Shown in pieces: positions 1 through 11,105 of a stretch of 64,000 bases of DNA. Numbering within the stretch: the first letter of the stretch is position 1; each line of letters starts with the position of its first letter. The position numbers and the translations under genes were made by a program. Under the pieces are notes generated by a model. It worked only from the letters and a program-made list of their open reading frames with translations. It did not search any database and was not told the origin of the DNA. The stretch is from Cricetomys ansorgei (taxonomy: Eukaryota; Chordata; Mammalia; Rodentia; Nesomyidae): the NCBI GenBank assembly GCA_026225945.1, contig JAMJFZ010000769.1:3281501-3345500 (forward strand). The letters are read 5' to 3'.

Positions 1-555
1 AATATATGTGTTACTTAATTTGATATAACATAAAATAATGTAAGCTATTTACTTGAAATGTTAAATAGATATACTTTAAACTGAATTTTAGAATAATAAG
101 TGCCTTTATATTAATCAGAATGTATCCAAGTATAATATCAAACATTCTAGAAGAAATAGGTATGGGGTTAAAAAAAAGGAAAGGTATGAAGTTGGGAAGA
201 GGACATGTTGGGGAGAGTGTTCAGGAAGAGTTAGAGAGTTATTGTATACACTTTGATGCAGTTCTCAAGTAATAAATTAAAAATTATATTTGAAAATTTC
301 CAATTTGTTCAGAGACTTCTATAAAATAAAAAATAAACATTCATTATTATCAAAAATGTTAGAGGAAATATAGGGGTTGTATGCATCCTAGGAAAATATC
401 CACTCCTTCTTTTTACTATGATATTAAATATGTTCTATTTTAAACATTGACATTTTATATATTTTAGAAGTTATTATTTAATGTTTGAATACAACAAAAT
501 AGTAAAACTAATAATCAATTATTTATTAACATTTAATTATTTGAAATACATAGTA
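1..555. other. AT-rich single-copy sequence, nothing recognised
   Basis: I see no gene, SINE or LINE here. It is strongly AT-rich with short A and T runs and no long open frame. Confidence 0.5.
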
Positions 556-888
556 CATGACACTTTTTATACAGTGTGTGATTATGTACATGTGTAGGGT
601 GGGCAAGTGTGTGTATCTCGGGGGATGGGGGTAAAACATAACCTCAGGAATGCCATCCATTTCCACTGAAATGGGGTCTCTCATGTGCTTTGAGATCAGC
701 AATTAGGCTACACTAACTAGATACTGAGGCCCAGACAGCCTCCTGTTTCTGCCTCCCCAGCACTGTTGTTGCAGTTGTACAGGAAGCATCACCAGGTGAG
801 TCAATTGTAGGTGAGTGTTGATGATTTAATTCAGGTCTTTGTGTTAGCACAACAATCACATTACTAAGTGAGCTACCTCAATCCCATG
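556..888 (-). mobile_element. B4/RSINE1 SINE remnant, antisense
   Basis: Read on the plus strand, this shows the typical order of an antisense B4: a TG-rich start, a short 'ggggtctctcatg' block, 'ctgcctccccagcactg' from the B1-like half, then a tRNA-like end resembling 'actaagtgagctacctcaatccc'. It is heavily diverged, so the subfamily is uncertain. Confidence 0.6.
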
Positions 889-1551
889 ATATATATAATT
901 TGTTCTTGATAGAACACATACACAAAAGAAGGGGAAAGTTCACTTTAGTAGTATTTTGTTGTTATCGTTCTATCTCCTATAATTGTGTTACTCTTCTGTA
1001 TTATTGTTACTTTTCTATAATACATAGTTTTGAGCTGTTGGTGAACTGTTACTCATTGCTGTAATTTATTCAATTGTATATGTGAAATTTGAGGTAATCA
1101 GGATTGTTTTCACATCCTTTTTTTATTTTCTTTAAGCAACTTTTGAACTATTTGAATGCCTACAATTTGAATACTATCCATCTGATAACAGAAAGACATA
1201 CTAAATAGAATAGGGTCCCCACCCACAACACTGCATATTGAACGGAAGATGAACGTCAAGTAAAATATAATTATTATTGGATACTACAAGCTTTAGATCA
1301 TTGTTGGAAAATATTAAAGGCACACTGAACTTCTTTGTATAGGATCTTTTTGTTTTAATTTCTTTATTTTCTGCAACACAATATTTTGGATAATTTTTTA
1401 TATTTTTGTGGTTCTGATAGATTATAATTTATGTATCTATTTTGTAAATTATTAGGTGTCAGTTATCTATTTCTTAGCAGAGTTGAATAATTTACTTTGA
1501 AGCAATATTTCAATATCCAAGAATTTCAATAGATAGCTATTAGACAACTGA
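889..1551. other. AT-rich interval, nothing recognised
   Basis: No repeat family or gene could be recognised. Open frames are short and composition is uniformly AT-rich. Confidence 0.45.
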
Positions 1552-1660
1552 ACTGGAGTTATGGATGGTTGTAAGATATGTCAGTGTTGGGAACCAAACC
1601 AAGTTCTTTTGCAAGAGCAACCAGTACTCTTTAACATGTGAGTCATCTCTCATGCCTTGG
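1552..1660 (-). mobile_element. B2 SINE fragment, antisense
   Basis: The order 'gatggttgtaag', 'tgttgggaaccaaacc', 'ttgcaagagcaaccagtact', 'gagtcatctctcatgcc' matches the tRNA-like head of B2 read backwards. The small open frame covering it is SINE sequence, not a gene. Confidence 0.85.
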
Positions 1661-1934
1661 CTCTTATATTCTTTCTGAATACTCTTCTGTAGTATTCTCA
1701 GAGCTTTTGTGGTGGCAGGATTAAACAGATGTCTCATTTAAGTTTTATCATTTAGTCACTTATTCTTAGCCTTTTGACCAGGTATGTATCTCTCTATTGA
1801 CTGTTGTCCATTGCAAAAAGAAGTATCTCCGAACAAAGTTTAAAGCAAGCCAGCAAACTCTATAATATAAACACAAATATGTAGAAGGCAATTTGACAGC
1901 ATGATTATTTAGCAAAATAAAAATACCAGATTCT

Positions 1935-2530
1935 ACCCTAAGGCCTGTGACCTCCCATGATCTCTAGATCAGAATTAGAGTATCAGGCATAAAATTCTTT
2001 TCTGTGGAGTAGGCCTCAAATCCAAACAGAAAGTGGTTGATTAAATTATAAATCCACTTGCCACTATTGAACCAGTTGGCATATATTGCCTACAAGTCAG
2101 TATTGCAACATGCAGGGTCCAGTGCCAGATAAAATCATTGAAATCTTATCCTCAACTCTGTTAATAGCCTGCATAGAACCCCCTGGCACTATGAGAGCTA
2201 CTCAGAGGGAAGGAGGTTTTCCAGTTCAGTTTGAGATTTATTTCTCTATGTCCGATAGACAAAGTGTGTAATGTCTTCAACAATAGGGTCTTAATATGTA
2301 GTGATAGTGGATAACCAAAATAATGACATACCCTGTGTTCTTTTGGACATCTCTGGGGATTTTTTGGCTAAGAACTCACAAGAAGGTATTTGATGCCTTG
2401 TTCTATGATTTTTCATTTAATAACTCATGTTTTCTGGGAGCTACATTATCTACCCATACAAGGTAATTCTGTTGAAAATCATTTTTTAAAGCTATATTTT
2501 GAATTGGCCTAATAACTAGTAAGCTTCAAT
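1935..2530 (-). mobile_element. LINE-1 (rodent Lx-type) 3' UTR fragment, antisense
   Basis: Blocks such as 'ggcctcaaatccaaacagaa', 'gccactattgaaccagt', 'gcagggtccagtgccag' and 'cactatgagagctac' occur in the order known for the antisense 3' UTR of rodent Lx L1 elements. No coding part is present. A related but different piece lies at 60105-60530. Confidence 0.8.
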
Positions 2531-2609
2531 GAGGCTTTGTCATAGATCCTTGGTTTTGGCTAACACATCTACTACTACACCTATAGCTAAAGCTTTCAAT
2601 TCAAAGATC

Positions 2610-3502
2610 AGTTTATGCTCCTGTTAATTCAATCACAGTTCCTAGTCCTGGAGCCCTGGAGTATTCAGCCCTCCATACAATCTGAAACTTTTACCTAGAA
2701 CTGGAAAGCTTCAGCCTTAGGCTCTGTACAATCTAAAACATTTAAACCTCAAGACTTACTGCTGACTGAACCTCTCAGACTACCTCTTTCTAAACTCAGA
2801 GCTGAACTTATCAAACTCTTCTCCAAGCTTGCTAGTTCAAGCTGACCTTCTGAGCTGGCTGACTGTTTCTGACTGAACTCTTCTGACTCTAACAGGCTCT
2901 TCCAACTTCTCTGACTGAACTGCTCTGCTTGGCTTCAAACTGACTTACTCTTTCTTCAGATTCTGAGCTCTTTTGCCTGCTGAGCTGCCTCTGTGTCTCT
3001 GCTTCAGCCTCCACAGACTGCTTCTCTGTCTCTGCTTCTGTGTCTCATCCTCTGTGTCTTATCCTCTGTACCTTCTTCATACTGCCTGCTTCAGACTGCT
3101 TCTGTCTCTTATTCTTTGTGTCATATCCTCCTGTCTCATACTGCTTGATTCTATAAGCTGATAGCCTGGGCATGTCCTCACTCTGACTCACTTTTCCTCT
3201 GATTCATCACTTTGCCTGCTCTTTACTCTGACTCATCTCGGACATCACTTCTTGTATGATACTGAATCCTTCTCAGCTCTGCTTCTTGTCTCCCAGGTGC
3301 TAGGACTAAATGTGTACATTACCACAGCCTTCTGCATGCTGGGATTAAAAGTGTATACTAACATTCTTTCTACATTCCATCCAGATCACACAGACCTCTG
3401 AATGTGATCCCTTCATATAGACCCCTAGATGTGATACCTCCATATAGACTCTTGGATTTGATCCCTTCCTAGCTATCACACAGGCCTATTCCTCTACAAC
3501 AT
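2610..3502 (-). repeat. Copy 1 of a ~0.9 kb CTGACT-rich dispersed repeat
   Basis: This is one of three homologous copies in the window (others 17190-18080 and 47733-48700). On this strand it runs from 'aattcaatcacagttcctag', through a long stretch dominated by CTGACT, CTCTGACT and CTGCTT words, to SINE-like 'gctgggattaaaagtgta' and a terminal part with 'acacaggcctattcctcta'. The transcript-like orientation is minus, inferred from the copy-2 strand, which carries a TATATAAA near one end and an AATAAA near the other. The 62-codon frame inside it is low-complexity. The family is not named with confidence; a rodent RMER- or LTR-type element is possible. Confidence 0.85.
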
Positions 3503-3589
3503 CTTTTCCCCCTTTCCTGTACCCTATTCTTGGCTAATCTGGCCCTATGCATTCTTCCCTCTTCTATCATTTCACAAGTGTTCTACTCT

Positions 3590-4265
3590 CGGTTTTTCTT
3601 TGTTTTTGATATTTGTTTTTTTGTGTTTTTAAAGTTAAATTTGAAATAACAGGCATTCATATGGCTTTCATAGCCCTTTCCTCAGGTTTAGCCTTCCCTT
3701 CATTCCTTGATATCCCCTGTACTTAAATAGCTCTCCCTGCTTAAGACTCTCTGTCCCCAGTTTTCTACCTCACTTCTTCTGTTTTACCTGTAATCTACTA
3801 TCCTCCCCTCCTCTAGCATGTCCTTTCTTAAAAACTGCCCATTTCTAATTTCCTTGCTTTCACTTTTGCTCTAAGTGAAGCTCATAAAATTAATGATTTA
3901 AGTCTGTGATTTGTATAAGAGAGAGGACACATGGTACTTGTTTTTATGGAACTGGTTCACCTCACTTAAAATAATTTTCCCCAGGTCTATCTATTTATCT
4001 GCAAATACCATCATTTACATTTTTTATAGCAGAGTAATATTGTCTTATGTATATGGACCACAATTTTCTTATCCATTCATCTGTTGATGTAGATCTAGGG
4101 TGATTCTATTTCCTAAATATTGTGAATAGAATAGTAGTAAATATACATTTGCAATTGTCTCTGTAGTAGAATAGAAAGTCTGTTGCATATATGCCCAGTA
4201 ATAGTATAGCTGCATCATACGGAAGTTTATTTAAAGTTTTTTGAGAATCTTATCAGGGACTTGAG
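3590..4265 (-). mobile_element. LINE-1 ORF2 3'-end remnant, antisense
   Basis: The segment reads as the reverse complement of the last part of L1 ORF2 and adjoining 3' UTR: 'ctggttcacctcactta', 'tatccattcatctgttgatg', 'attgtgaatagaatagtag', 'atatgcccagtaatagtata'. It abuts the CTGACT repeat on its left and a CA microsatellite on its right. Frames are broken; it is a dead fossil. Confidence 0.9.
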
Positions 4266-4300
4266 AATGCCCCCTACACAAAAAATGTAGACACATACAT

Positions 4301-4301
<1 letters not shown>

Positions 4302-4344
<43 letters not shown>
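4302..4344. repeat. (CA)n microsatellite
   Basis: About 21 uninterrupted CA units follow the end of the L1 remnant. Confidence 0.98.
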
Positions 4345-4346
<2 letters not shown>

Positions 4347-4827
4347 GATATCAGGGTTAGATAATGCCTATTACTGTCTATTTCTTGAAAAAGACTTTTA
4401 ACTATTCTTTCCTTTCTAAACTTATTTGGTATAGATCAATAATCCTTAAGCTGAGTTCACATATACCTAATATTTATTAAAACTATAGACATAAAGAAAT
4501 GAATATTTTTATCTATATAAACGTTTTTATCAGGTTCTCCAAAGGAGTGGTTTTCATCTCTGGGCTACCCATTCAAAATAAGGAGCAAACTTTTAAAAAT
4601 TATCTATACCAGCAAATGACTCTACATCAGCTAAATTGTGATTTCTGTAGAAGCTCCAAGGGATATAGATCCAGAAACATTCTAGGCAACAGAGTCCATA
4701 TTAAAAATGAAGCAGAGGGAATGAATACTCTGCCAATACAGATCTTATCTCTCCATGTAACGTGTTCCATAGAATTTTGATTAGTAACAAGATAGATGAC
4801 AGCTTTATCTCATCTTTACTAAAATAC
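4345..4827. other. Unassigned AT-rich interval
   Basis: A 93-codon frame lies at 4499-4780 on the plus strand but shows no recognisable domain and sits between repeats. I regard it as chance. No repeat family is recognised. Confidence 0.4.
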
Positions 4828-4910
4828 ATACTAAGGCCAGCTTGTTCTACATAGTGAGTTTCAGGTCAAACTGTGTAAGGTAATGAGACCCTGTTTCAAA
4901 TAAATAAAAC
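4828..4910 (+). mobile_element. B1/B4-like SINE 3' fragment
   Basis: 'aaggccagcttgttctacat', 'agtgagtttcaggtcaaact' and 'gagaccctgtttcaaata' form the right half and A-rich tail of a B1-type SINE. Confidence 0.75.
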
Positions 4911-4940
4911 GCATGTTAAAGGTGGAAGAGAACTTAAAGA

Positions 4941-4944
<4 letters not shown>

Positions 4945-4982
<38 letters not shown>
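4945..4982. repeat. (TG)n microsatellite
   Basis: Near-perfect TG tract of about 19 units, just downstream of the SINE fragment. Confidence 0.98.
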
Positions 4983-4985
<3 letters not shown>

Positions 4986-5639
4986 TTACATGTCTAAGTT
5001 TTTGCCTTAACTAGTAACTCCTTTCTCCAGGTTGGTTTGTTGAGTGTTAATTGAGCTTCAGAGAGAGGGAGAGATTGAGACTGAAATCCACTATAATCGT
5101 CCTAGTAGAGTATTTAATGCACAAGAGCTTCATTTCATTTAGTATTTTCCTTATACCCTGTGGGTAATCTGATTGACTGCAACATTAGGAGAAAGATAGA
5201 GCTACACAGAGTTCCATGTCAGAATTTCCTGTGACTAAGGATCACCCTCAGCTAACTGGGACAGATTTTGTCTTCTTAGCATGAACATCAATGAATGAAT
5301 TTGAGGTTTTAAAATGAAATTGTGTGCCACATAAGCATATTTTTTAATCTCATTGAAAGTATACAAAGACAAAAGAGAAAAATCTAAAGAATATATAAAT
5401 GGAGGGGCCTGTAAGTTCTGCTTCACTGGCTGATTAGAATATGATTAAATAACAGCATGTTATTTTAATTTATCAGTTAAAGAAAGTTGGGGATGCTTGT
5501 TTATAAATAAATGTTTTCATTTCCTCCTTCATTAAGCTGGAGTTTTTAGTTGAAAACAACATGAGTAAGATTATGAAACTAATATGAGCCCAGTCTATCA
5601 GAGTCTAAAGGTAGTTTGACATGGACAAGCAGGTCATTC
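4983..5639. other. Unassigned AT-rich interval
   Basis: Contains a short GA-rich patch near 5060-5085 but no repeat family or gene that I recognise. Confidence 0.4.
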
Positions 5640-6055
5640 TTAAGTGACAGAGCCCTAATTTAGATGACCAAGGGATGAAAAGATAAAGACAAAATCTTGG
5701 GTCAGGAGGTCTTATATAAGCTCATGGCTTATGCCAAGCAAGTGTATCAATTATACCATATTATATACAATTTCCAGGAAGGGGGACTGGCATGAAGCCT
5801 GCCAAAAGCCATCACAGAATGGGATGAAGTCAACAGGAAGCTAATCAAGGAATGTTGTACAAAGGGAACACAGGATCTCAAGTATATCATAGACTAAGCA
5901 CACAGTGGGCTTGGGACTGATAACCACAGACACTTAATGTGTGAAGAGTTGAGTTCTCAGGATGACATCAAAGCTTCCCCAAGGCCCTGGCCTCATGCCA
6001 TTACTGGATCTGACAACCATATTCCTGGTTTGAGGTAAACACTATGTTACTTCTC
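5640..6055 (-). mobile_element. ERV LTR-like repeat, copy A, antisense
   Basis: Shares an ordered set of blocks with 27880-28290: 'aggaggtcttatataagc' against 'gggaggtcttgcacaagc', 'ggcttatgcc', 'tatatacaatttccagga', 'ggaatgttgtaca', 'gggactgataacc'. On the minus strand it has a TATATAAG box. These are LTR-like properties, but no TG...CA ends or target duplications could be fixed, and no viral genes are present. Confidence 0.6.
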
Positions 6056-6374
6056 CATAAATCAGGGCTTTGGAAAATGTCTTGGACTGTTCGGGTTGTT
6101 AACAATAGTTAATGAAAGACACTTCATTCCTTAGAAATAATTATACTCATTGAATATCACATTCCTACTTGAACAGAACAACCACACTTAGACATGTTCT
6201 CAGCTTCCTATTTTCTATGTCCATATTTAATAAAATTCAAGAATTTTGTAGTGATGTAAGTTAACTGGATCAAATATGAATATAAATATATATTTGGAAA
6301 AACATCAGGGTCTAAGTCAAAGTCTATTGTTAAATTATATTCAATGTTTTAATAAGAGTCCATCGTTGAATTTT

Positions 6375-6820
6375 CCAATGCTCTTTATTAATTACAAGCC
6401 ATGTCAAATCTCAGGGAATTCAATACCTGGACTGCTAGGCAGAAACTTCATTCCATCATCCTCTGTGGCTTCTTTCCCCTATATCCTCCCTCTTCCATCC
6501 TCTTTCCATCCTCTTCCTGCCTGCTTCTGCCTTAGACCCTTTAAACTTTCCCCCCAGCCCCCACTCCACATCCAGGCCTTCATTACAGCACAATAGTACT
6601 TGGTGATCAGAGAAGACTTTTGATCATGATTGGTCACCTTCAACTGTAAACAGTTAGTCCTATCTGTGGAGATCTCAGCAGGGCTAGCACAAGGATGTGA
6701 ATAGGTAGGAAGCAAGGCCTGCACCCCCTGCAAGGCATCAGGCTTCACAGCTACAAGGCATCAAAGCCCTTTTACAAACCAAAACAGCACACAGGAGTAA
6801 AATATCCCACAACAGTCTAT
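6375..6820 (-). mobile_element. Solo ERV LTR-like element, antisense
   Basis: On the minus strand the segment starts near TGTGGGATATTTTACTCC, has a CCAAT-type block 'gaccaatcatgatc' (about 6627-6641), a GA-rich stretch (about 6475-6530) and ends after an AATAAA signal (reverse of 'tttatt' near 6385). This order fits an LTR with no internal region beside it. The 106- and 89-codon frames over it are chance. Family not assigned. Confidence 0.6.
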
Positions 6821-6824
6821 ATAT

Positions 6825-7820
6825 TATTTTACAAACTTATACTCAGCATAAATTTTAGTTTTTTAATACCTAAAGTTCTGTGAACATTGCTCTTACTCTA
6901 AATGTAATCAGTACAAATTCTAAGAAGATTGACTCAATGATTTGATTTATATTAGTACCTATGATCTTTTAACCTGCTGTCTGCATCTTCCATCTTCTCA
7001 CACATGTTTTTGTTTAACAATGTGTGCTAGTAACCAAGCCACACTTTACAAAGTGAAATAGTATGGAATTAAAATGGATTCTGCAGCACAAACATACTTT
7101 TTGCATTCAACTAAACTCTTCAGATTTAAAAAAATAATAATCAGATAAATCATGTCAATATGAAGTATCATAAAACAGAAAAGAATATAGACACACTCTA
7201 GGAATGTGCTGCAGTTGATTACTGATAAGATAATGACAATGCACATTAAGTATCTGTTTATATTTCAGCTGCCACTGGGACAACTGTGTAGGTATTTGTC
7301 ATCTTTGGTTAATGGTATTTTAATCTGAAAATCTACATCTTTGTGGCATGAATTTATAATAAAATAAAGTCACTTGTATTTTTCTATGTACTATTTGTTG
7401 TCAAATAAAGGGTTCTTTCTTATTATAAAGAATAATCATCATGAAAGATGTATAAATGGAAATTTAATTCATTGATTGGCCTGTGGTTCTTTCCTGCTGA
7501 GGACATTATCCACAATCTGTCTCATCTGTAAATTAATTTTAAGAATGAAATTACTTAGAAAAATAAGTTATTATCACAGCTTATCTTTTGTTATGTTCTA
7601 TCATTATTATAATGATGACTGAATTGTCTGATATTGTCTTAATATAATATTAATATGTCTTAATATAATATAATATAAAGAAACAGATATTCTTTCAAAC
7701 CAGATAGGCCAGTATATGATCAATAAGAATTAGAAATTGTGGTGCTTAACATTTACTATTGAAATAGAGGCCCAAAATATCTATATAAAACAAAGTAGTT
7801 TGAGAATCACTAAAACATGA
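6825..7820. other. AT-rich single-copy sequence
   Basis: No repeat or gene recognised. A short TAATAT-repeated patch lies near 7640-7675. Confidence 0.45.
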
Positions 7821-9110
7821 AACTCTATTTTCTAAACTTGTTGCTATGAAAGAGATGGTTTTGTCTACTTTTTTTTTTGGAAATGCTTCTGGTCAAGGAC
7901 ACCCTTTTCAAGAAAAGGGGATGCAAATGTCTGGGAGAGTTAATGTAATAACATGCTGCTGCAAGGAAAACAGAATTCTCTAAGAAACAATCTTGTGCGC
8001 ACAGATGTGTAAGTCTATTAGTGAAGCAGCAAAGGCATGCAAAGTTCAAGCACCATTTCCCCCCCTACATATTCTTCCCAAAATATTCCCTTGCACCACC
8101 TGGAAGAAACTCTAAGAATTCTGCCTGGAAGCTTCAGTGTTTAGTATTGACCGGTAAAGTTAAGCCAGAAATGGCTATAAGAACCCTCAAAATGAGTGGG
8201 GTCCGAAAAGTGCTTTTGTGGTTATTATTATTTTTTGTTTGGTGTTGCTTTCTAAGAAATTAAAGGGTAAAGTCTGAAGATAAACTCAAGGCAGAAGTTT
8301 TTACCTACTTAACCTTTTAATAGCATGCAAATTTAAAGTTTTTAAGACATGTCAAAATAGATGACTTTCAGCTTAATGCAGTGTATAACTTGGGTCTCTC
8401 CTTCTAGCGTGCATATTGCATAAGTATTTAGCATAGAGGCTGAGATGATTTGTAGTAGAGTATAAAGTATGTCTGCATGATAATATCTGGTTTAAAATTT
8501 AAGTAAAAGATATACTCTAACCCTTCTGCAATCTGACTTGGTTATCTTAAATAATGTGGGACAACGTTGTCATTGGAAATAAAATAATAATAAAAATGGC
8601 TTAAAAAGCTGTCCAACTTTAAGTTAAACTGAGACTTCTGCAGAAAATTTGCACTTTGTTGCTATATCTTGCTTTGCCCTTCAGCTCAGCGGTTGGCCCT
8701 GCATTAATATTTACACAACAAAAGTGCCAGTCCTGATGATTCACTGAGGTATTAGGAATATGCAAATGAGCAAGAGCTTTTAATGTCTATGGTTTGTCTT
8801 AGATGTTTGAAGGAATAATTGGAACCAATGAACTACTGATTACTTGCATATAGATGAGTGTTGCTCTGGAAATTAATTTCATTTAGTAATTCTTATTGTA
8901 TTGGACTCAAGATTTGATTTTAATCAATGTTTTAAAAAAGTGCTTTATATTATCTATTAAATTGGATGAATTAGAAGTTAGAATATCTTAACTTTCTAGA
9001 TTATAGTAACAACATTTTCAAGTGAGCAGTAAACAAATGTTAGAATGTTTTAATGAATTGTTTTATATTTATGGGATTTTATCCATTTTCCCTGGGAATT
9101 TGAAAATCAT
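7821..9110. promoter_or_regulatory. Repeat-free block with octamer motifs; possible non-coding regulatory sequence
   Basis: This 1.3 kb has no recognisable transposable element, unlike its surroundings. It contains three ATGCAAAT octamers on the plus strand (7921-7928, 8325-8332, 8760-8767), the binding word of POU-family factors; a fourth, inverted, lies just outside at 9350-9357. No promoter, CpG island or exon is visible. A regulatory role is inference only. Confidence 0.25.
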
Positions 9111-9120
9111 GAATTAGGAC

Positions 9121-9175
9121 CAGAGGTATATAGCTCAGTGATTAGTATGTATGAGGCCCTGATTATTTACCATTA
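9121..9175 (+). mobile_element. ID-type SINE head fragment
   Basis: 'ggtatatagctcagtgatta' followed by 'gtatgtatgaggccctg' corresponds to the tRNA-Ala-like head of ID elements; the rest is not recognisable. Confidence 0.6.
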
Positions 9176-9364
9176 GCAAACCTCCAAAGTGCAAATGTAG
9201 GAGATAATGGAGTGATGGAGGTATACAAACTCTAGATCAACTGACATGTAGAGACATAATAAATAAAAAAGATTAGAGCTTTATTGGAGAAAGTGCTATT
9301 ATTTCCAGCATAGTTCCAGTTGCTGTTTTGGAAATTACTAATTAGGAATATTTGCATATAATTT

Positions 9365-9585
9365 TATGTGTGTGTGTACATGCTTACATGTATGTATGTG
9401 TACCACATGAATGTCTGGTGCCCACAGAGACTAGAAGAGGGTACCAGATGCCCTGAATACCAAATAGTATATGGCTGTGCCTGTGACACACTATGTGAGT
9501 GCTGGAGTCCTTATACAGCTCCTCTGCAAGGACAGCATGTGATGTTAATGGCTAAGATGTCTCTCCATCTTTCTAGCCCCTTAAA
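9365..9585 (-). mobile_element. B3/B2 SINE, antisense
   Basis: TG-rich start, then 'tggtgcccacagagactaga', 'agagggtaccagatgccctg', 'gagtgctggagtcc', 'ctcctctgcaaggacagcat' and 'atgtctctccatctttctag' in the order of an antisense B3/B2. It explains the 73-codon frame at 9368-9589. Confidence 0.85.
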
Positions 9586-9599
9586 ATAGTGTGAGTATG

Positions 9600-9692
9600 A
9601 TTGTGTGGGTAGGGGTGGAGTATGGATTGAACCCATGACCTTATGATTACCAGTCAAAGTTCTACAAACTGATCTACAGCTCCAGCCCATGT
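9600..9692 (-). mobile_element. ID/B4-type SINE fragment, antisense
   Basis: 'ggattgaacccatgacctta' and 'actgatctacagctccagcc' resemble the reversed tRNA-like head of ID or B4. It follows the B3 directly. Confidence 0.65.
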
Positions 9693-10500
9693 ATAAAACT
9701 CAAACCCACTGAGACTTGTCATAGAATGCGATCATCTGAGGGTAATAGCCATTATCATCTTCATCAGATCCTGTTTATTAACTGTTAAGCTTCCCTCATA
9801 GGAGGAGGGAGTGGGTAGGGTCACTGGACCCTCAACTAAGGGTTTAACTACTTCATTCTGTATTACCATGTCAAATCTATGCAATTCTGCTGAAATTGCA
9901 TATGGACATAGGGTTTCCTGAGATACTAGAGTATGTGGTGAGTGCAAGATTTACTTAATAGAGACTCCATCTATGCTGAGTGAGAGATTTTGGTGGTATG
10001 GCCATTGGGAGATGACCAATGTTGCTATAAGTAAACCTTCACTCATATTCAGTAAATTAATCCAATGCCCTTTCTGTGGGGGAGTACTTAATTTCTTCAC
10101 TTATTATCTTTAATCTTAGTCCTGGACAAGTTCAGTTTTCATATAAACTTACTTCTGCAATTGATTCTCTCACTTACATACATTTCTACACTTATACATT
10201 TGCACACAAACACTTAAGCGATTATAATGGATGACTGACAAGTTAACCTTCAATGTCCAATGGCAGCACCATCATGGCTTAAGTGTTTACAGTGTAAGGT
10301 TAGAGAATTGTTACTATTTTTGAGGAATCAAATAAAAAATAAGCATGACATAATGCTATGAACAAGCACTTACAAAATTCATTTAAGTAAGCCAGAATAC
10401 TAATTGAATGTGACAACCTGTGATAGATACTGAGTGGAAGGTTTTCCCGGGCAATTTAATGATTTTATTTCAAAAACTAAAAACTGAAAAAGGGATGAAA
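9693..10500. other. Unassigned interval, possibly old repeat
   Basis: 9730-10080 has a more even composition than its flanks and might be an LTR or MaLR remnant, but I cannot assign it. 10080-10500 is plain AT-rich sequence. Confidence 0.35.
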
Positions 10501-10501
10501 T

Positions 10502-10562
10502 GGAAGCTCATGAGAGCCTATTTGCCTGGCATCCCTAAGGACCTGGGTTCCATCCTCAGGGC
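10502..10562 (+). mobile_element. ID/B4-type SINE fragment
   Basis: 'agctcatgagagcctatttg', 'cctggcatccctaaggacct' and 'gggttccatcctcag' match a tRNA-like SINE head. Confidence 0.65.
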
Positions 10563-10567
10563 TTTAA

Positions 10568-10855
10568 TAGAAGCATTTGTTTATTTTTGTGATTTTATTG
10601 AAAACGTCATACCTGAGTATTGCACCAGCACCACTCTTGCCTCCACCCATCCTCAAACTCCTTCCATGTCCTCTCACTTTACTTCCTGCCACATTTATGA
10701 CACATACTTTTACTATTGTTAATATGTATATACATACATGACTTGGGGGTAGATAACCTGTTAAGGAGCTCATCTCTGGAGGAAACTGATTGAGCTCTCT
10801 CTGTAGCCAGTGGTCAACTATAGCTTTTTGTCTAGAAGTGAGACCATGTGATGGC
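10568..10855 (-). mobile_element. LINE-1 (rodent Lx-type) 3' UTR fragment, antisense
   Basis: 'gattttattgaaaacgtcat', 'cctgagtattgcaccagcac', 'cactcttgcctccaccc', 'gataacctgttaaggagctc' and 'gaagtgagaccatgtg' are typical blocks of an antisense rodent L1 3' UTR, beginning at the element's 3' end on the left. The 100- and 97-codon frames here derive from it. Confidence 0.85.
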
Positions 10856-10861
10856 ATACAC

Positions 10862-11105
10862 TAGTACAGGAAAGGCAGAGGCAGGTAGATTTCTAAGGCT
10901 CCCTAGCCAGCCAGCCCAGTCAAACCAGAGTGTTCCAGACTAGTGAGGGACACTAAAAACAAACAAACAAACAAAAAGAACAGCTAAGTTGAATGTTACC
11001 TGAAATATGACTCATGAGTTTGTCCTCTGTCTTTTACATTTAGGTTCATTCAGGTACACCCTTCACTCCCTTGACATGTGAACCACTCCATACAACACAC
11101 AAAAA
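10862..11105 (+). mobile_element. B4A/RSINE1 SINE, partial
   Basis: 'aaaggcagaggcaggtagat', 'ccctagccagccagcccagt', 'gttccagactagtgagggac' then a CAAA-rich stretch; the right end has 'cacccttcactccc' and an A-rich tail. Its left end abuts the L1 fragment. Confidence 0.7.

Noticed and set aside
2973..3161. Leucine/cysteine-rich small frame resembling a membrane peptide
   Set aside because: It is the CTGACT/CTCTG low-complexity core of the dispersed repeat.
6276..6596. 106-codon frame
   Set aside because: Runs across an antisense LTR-like element.
9121..9175. tRNA-like sequences at ID/B2/B3 heads
   Set aside because: They are SINE heads with A-rich tails, not tRNA genes; the cloverleaf is not kept.
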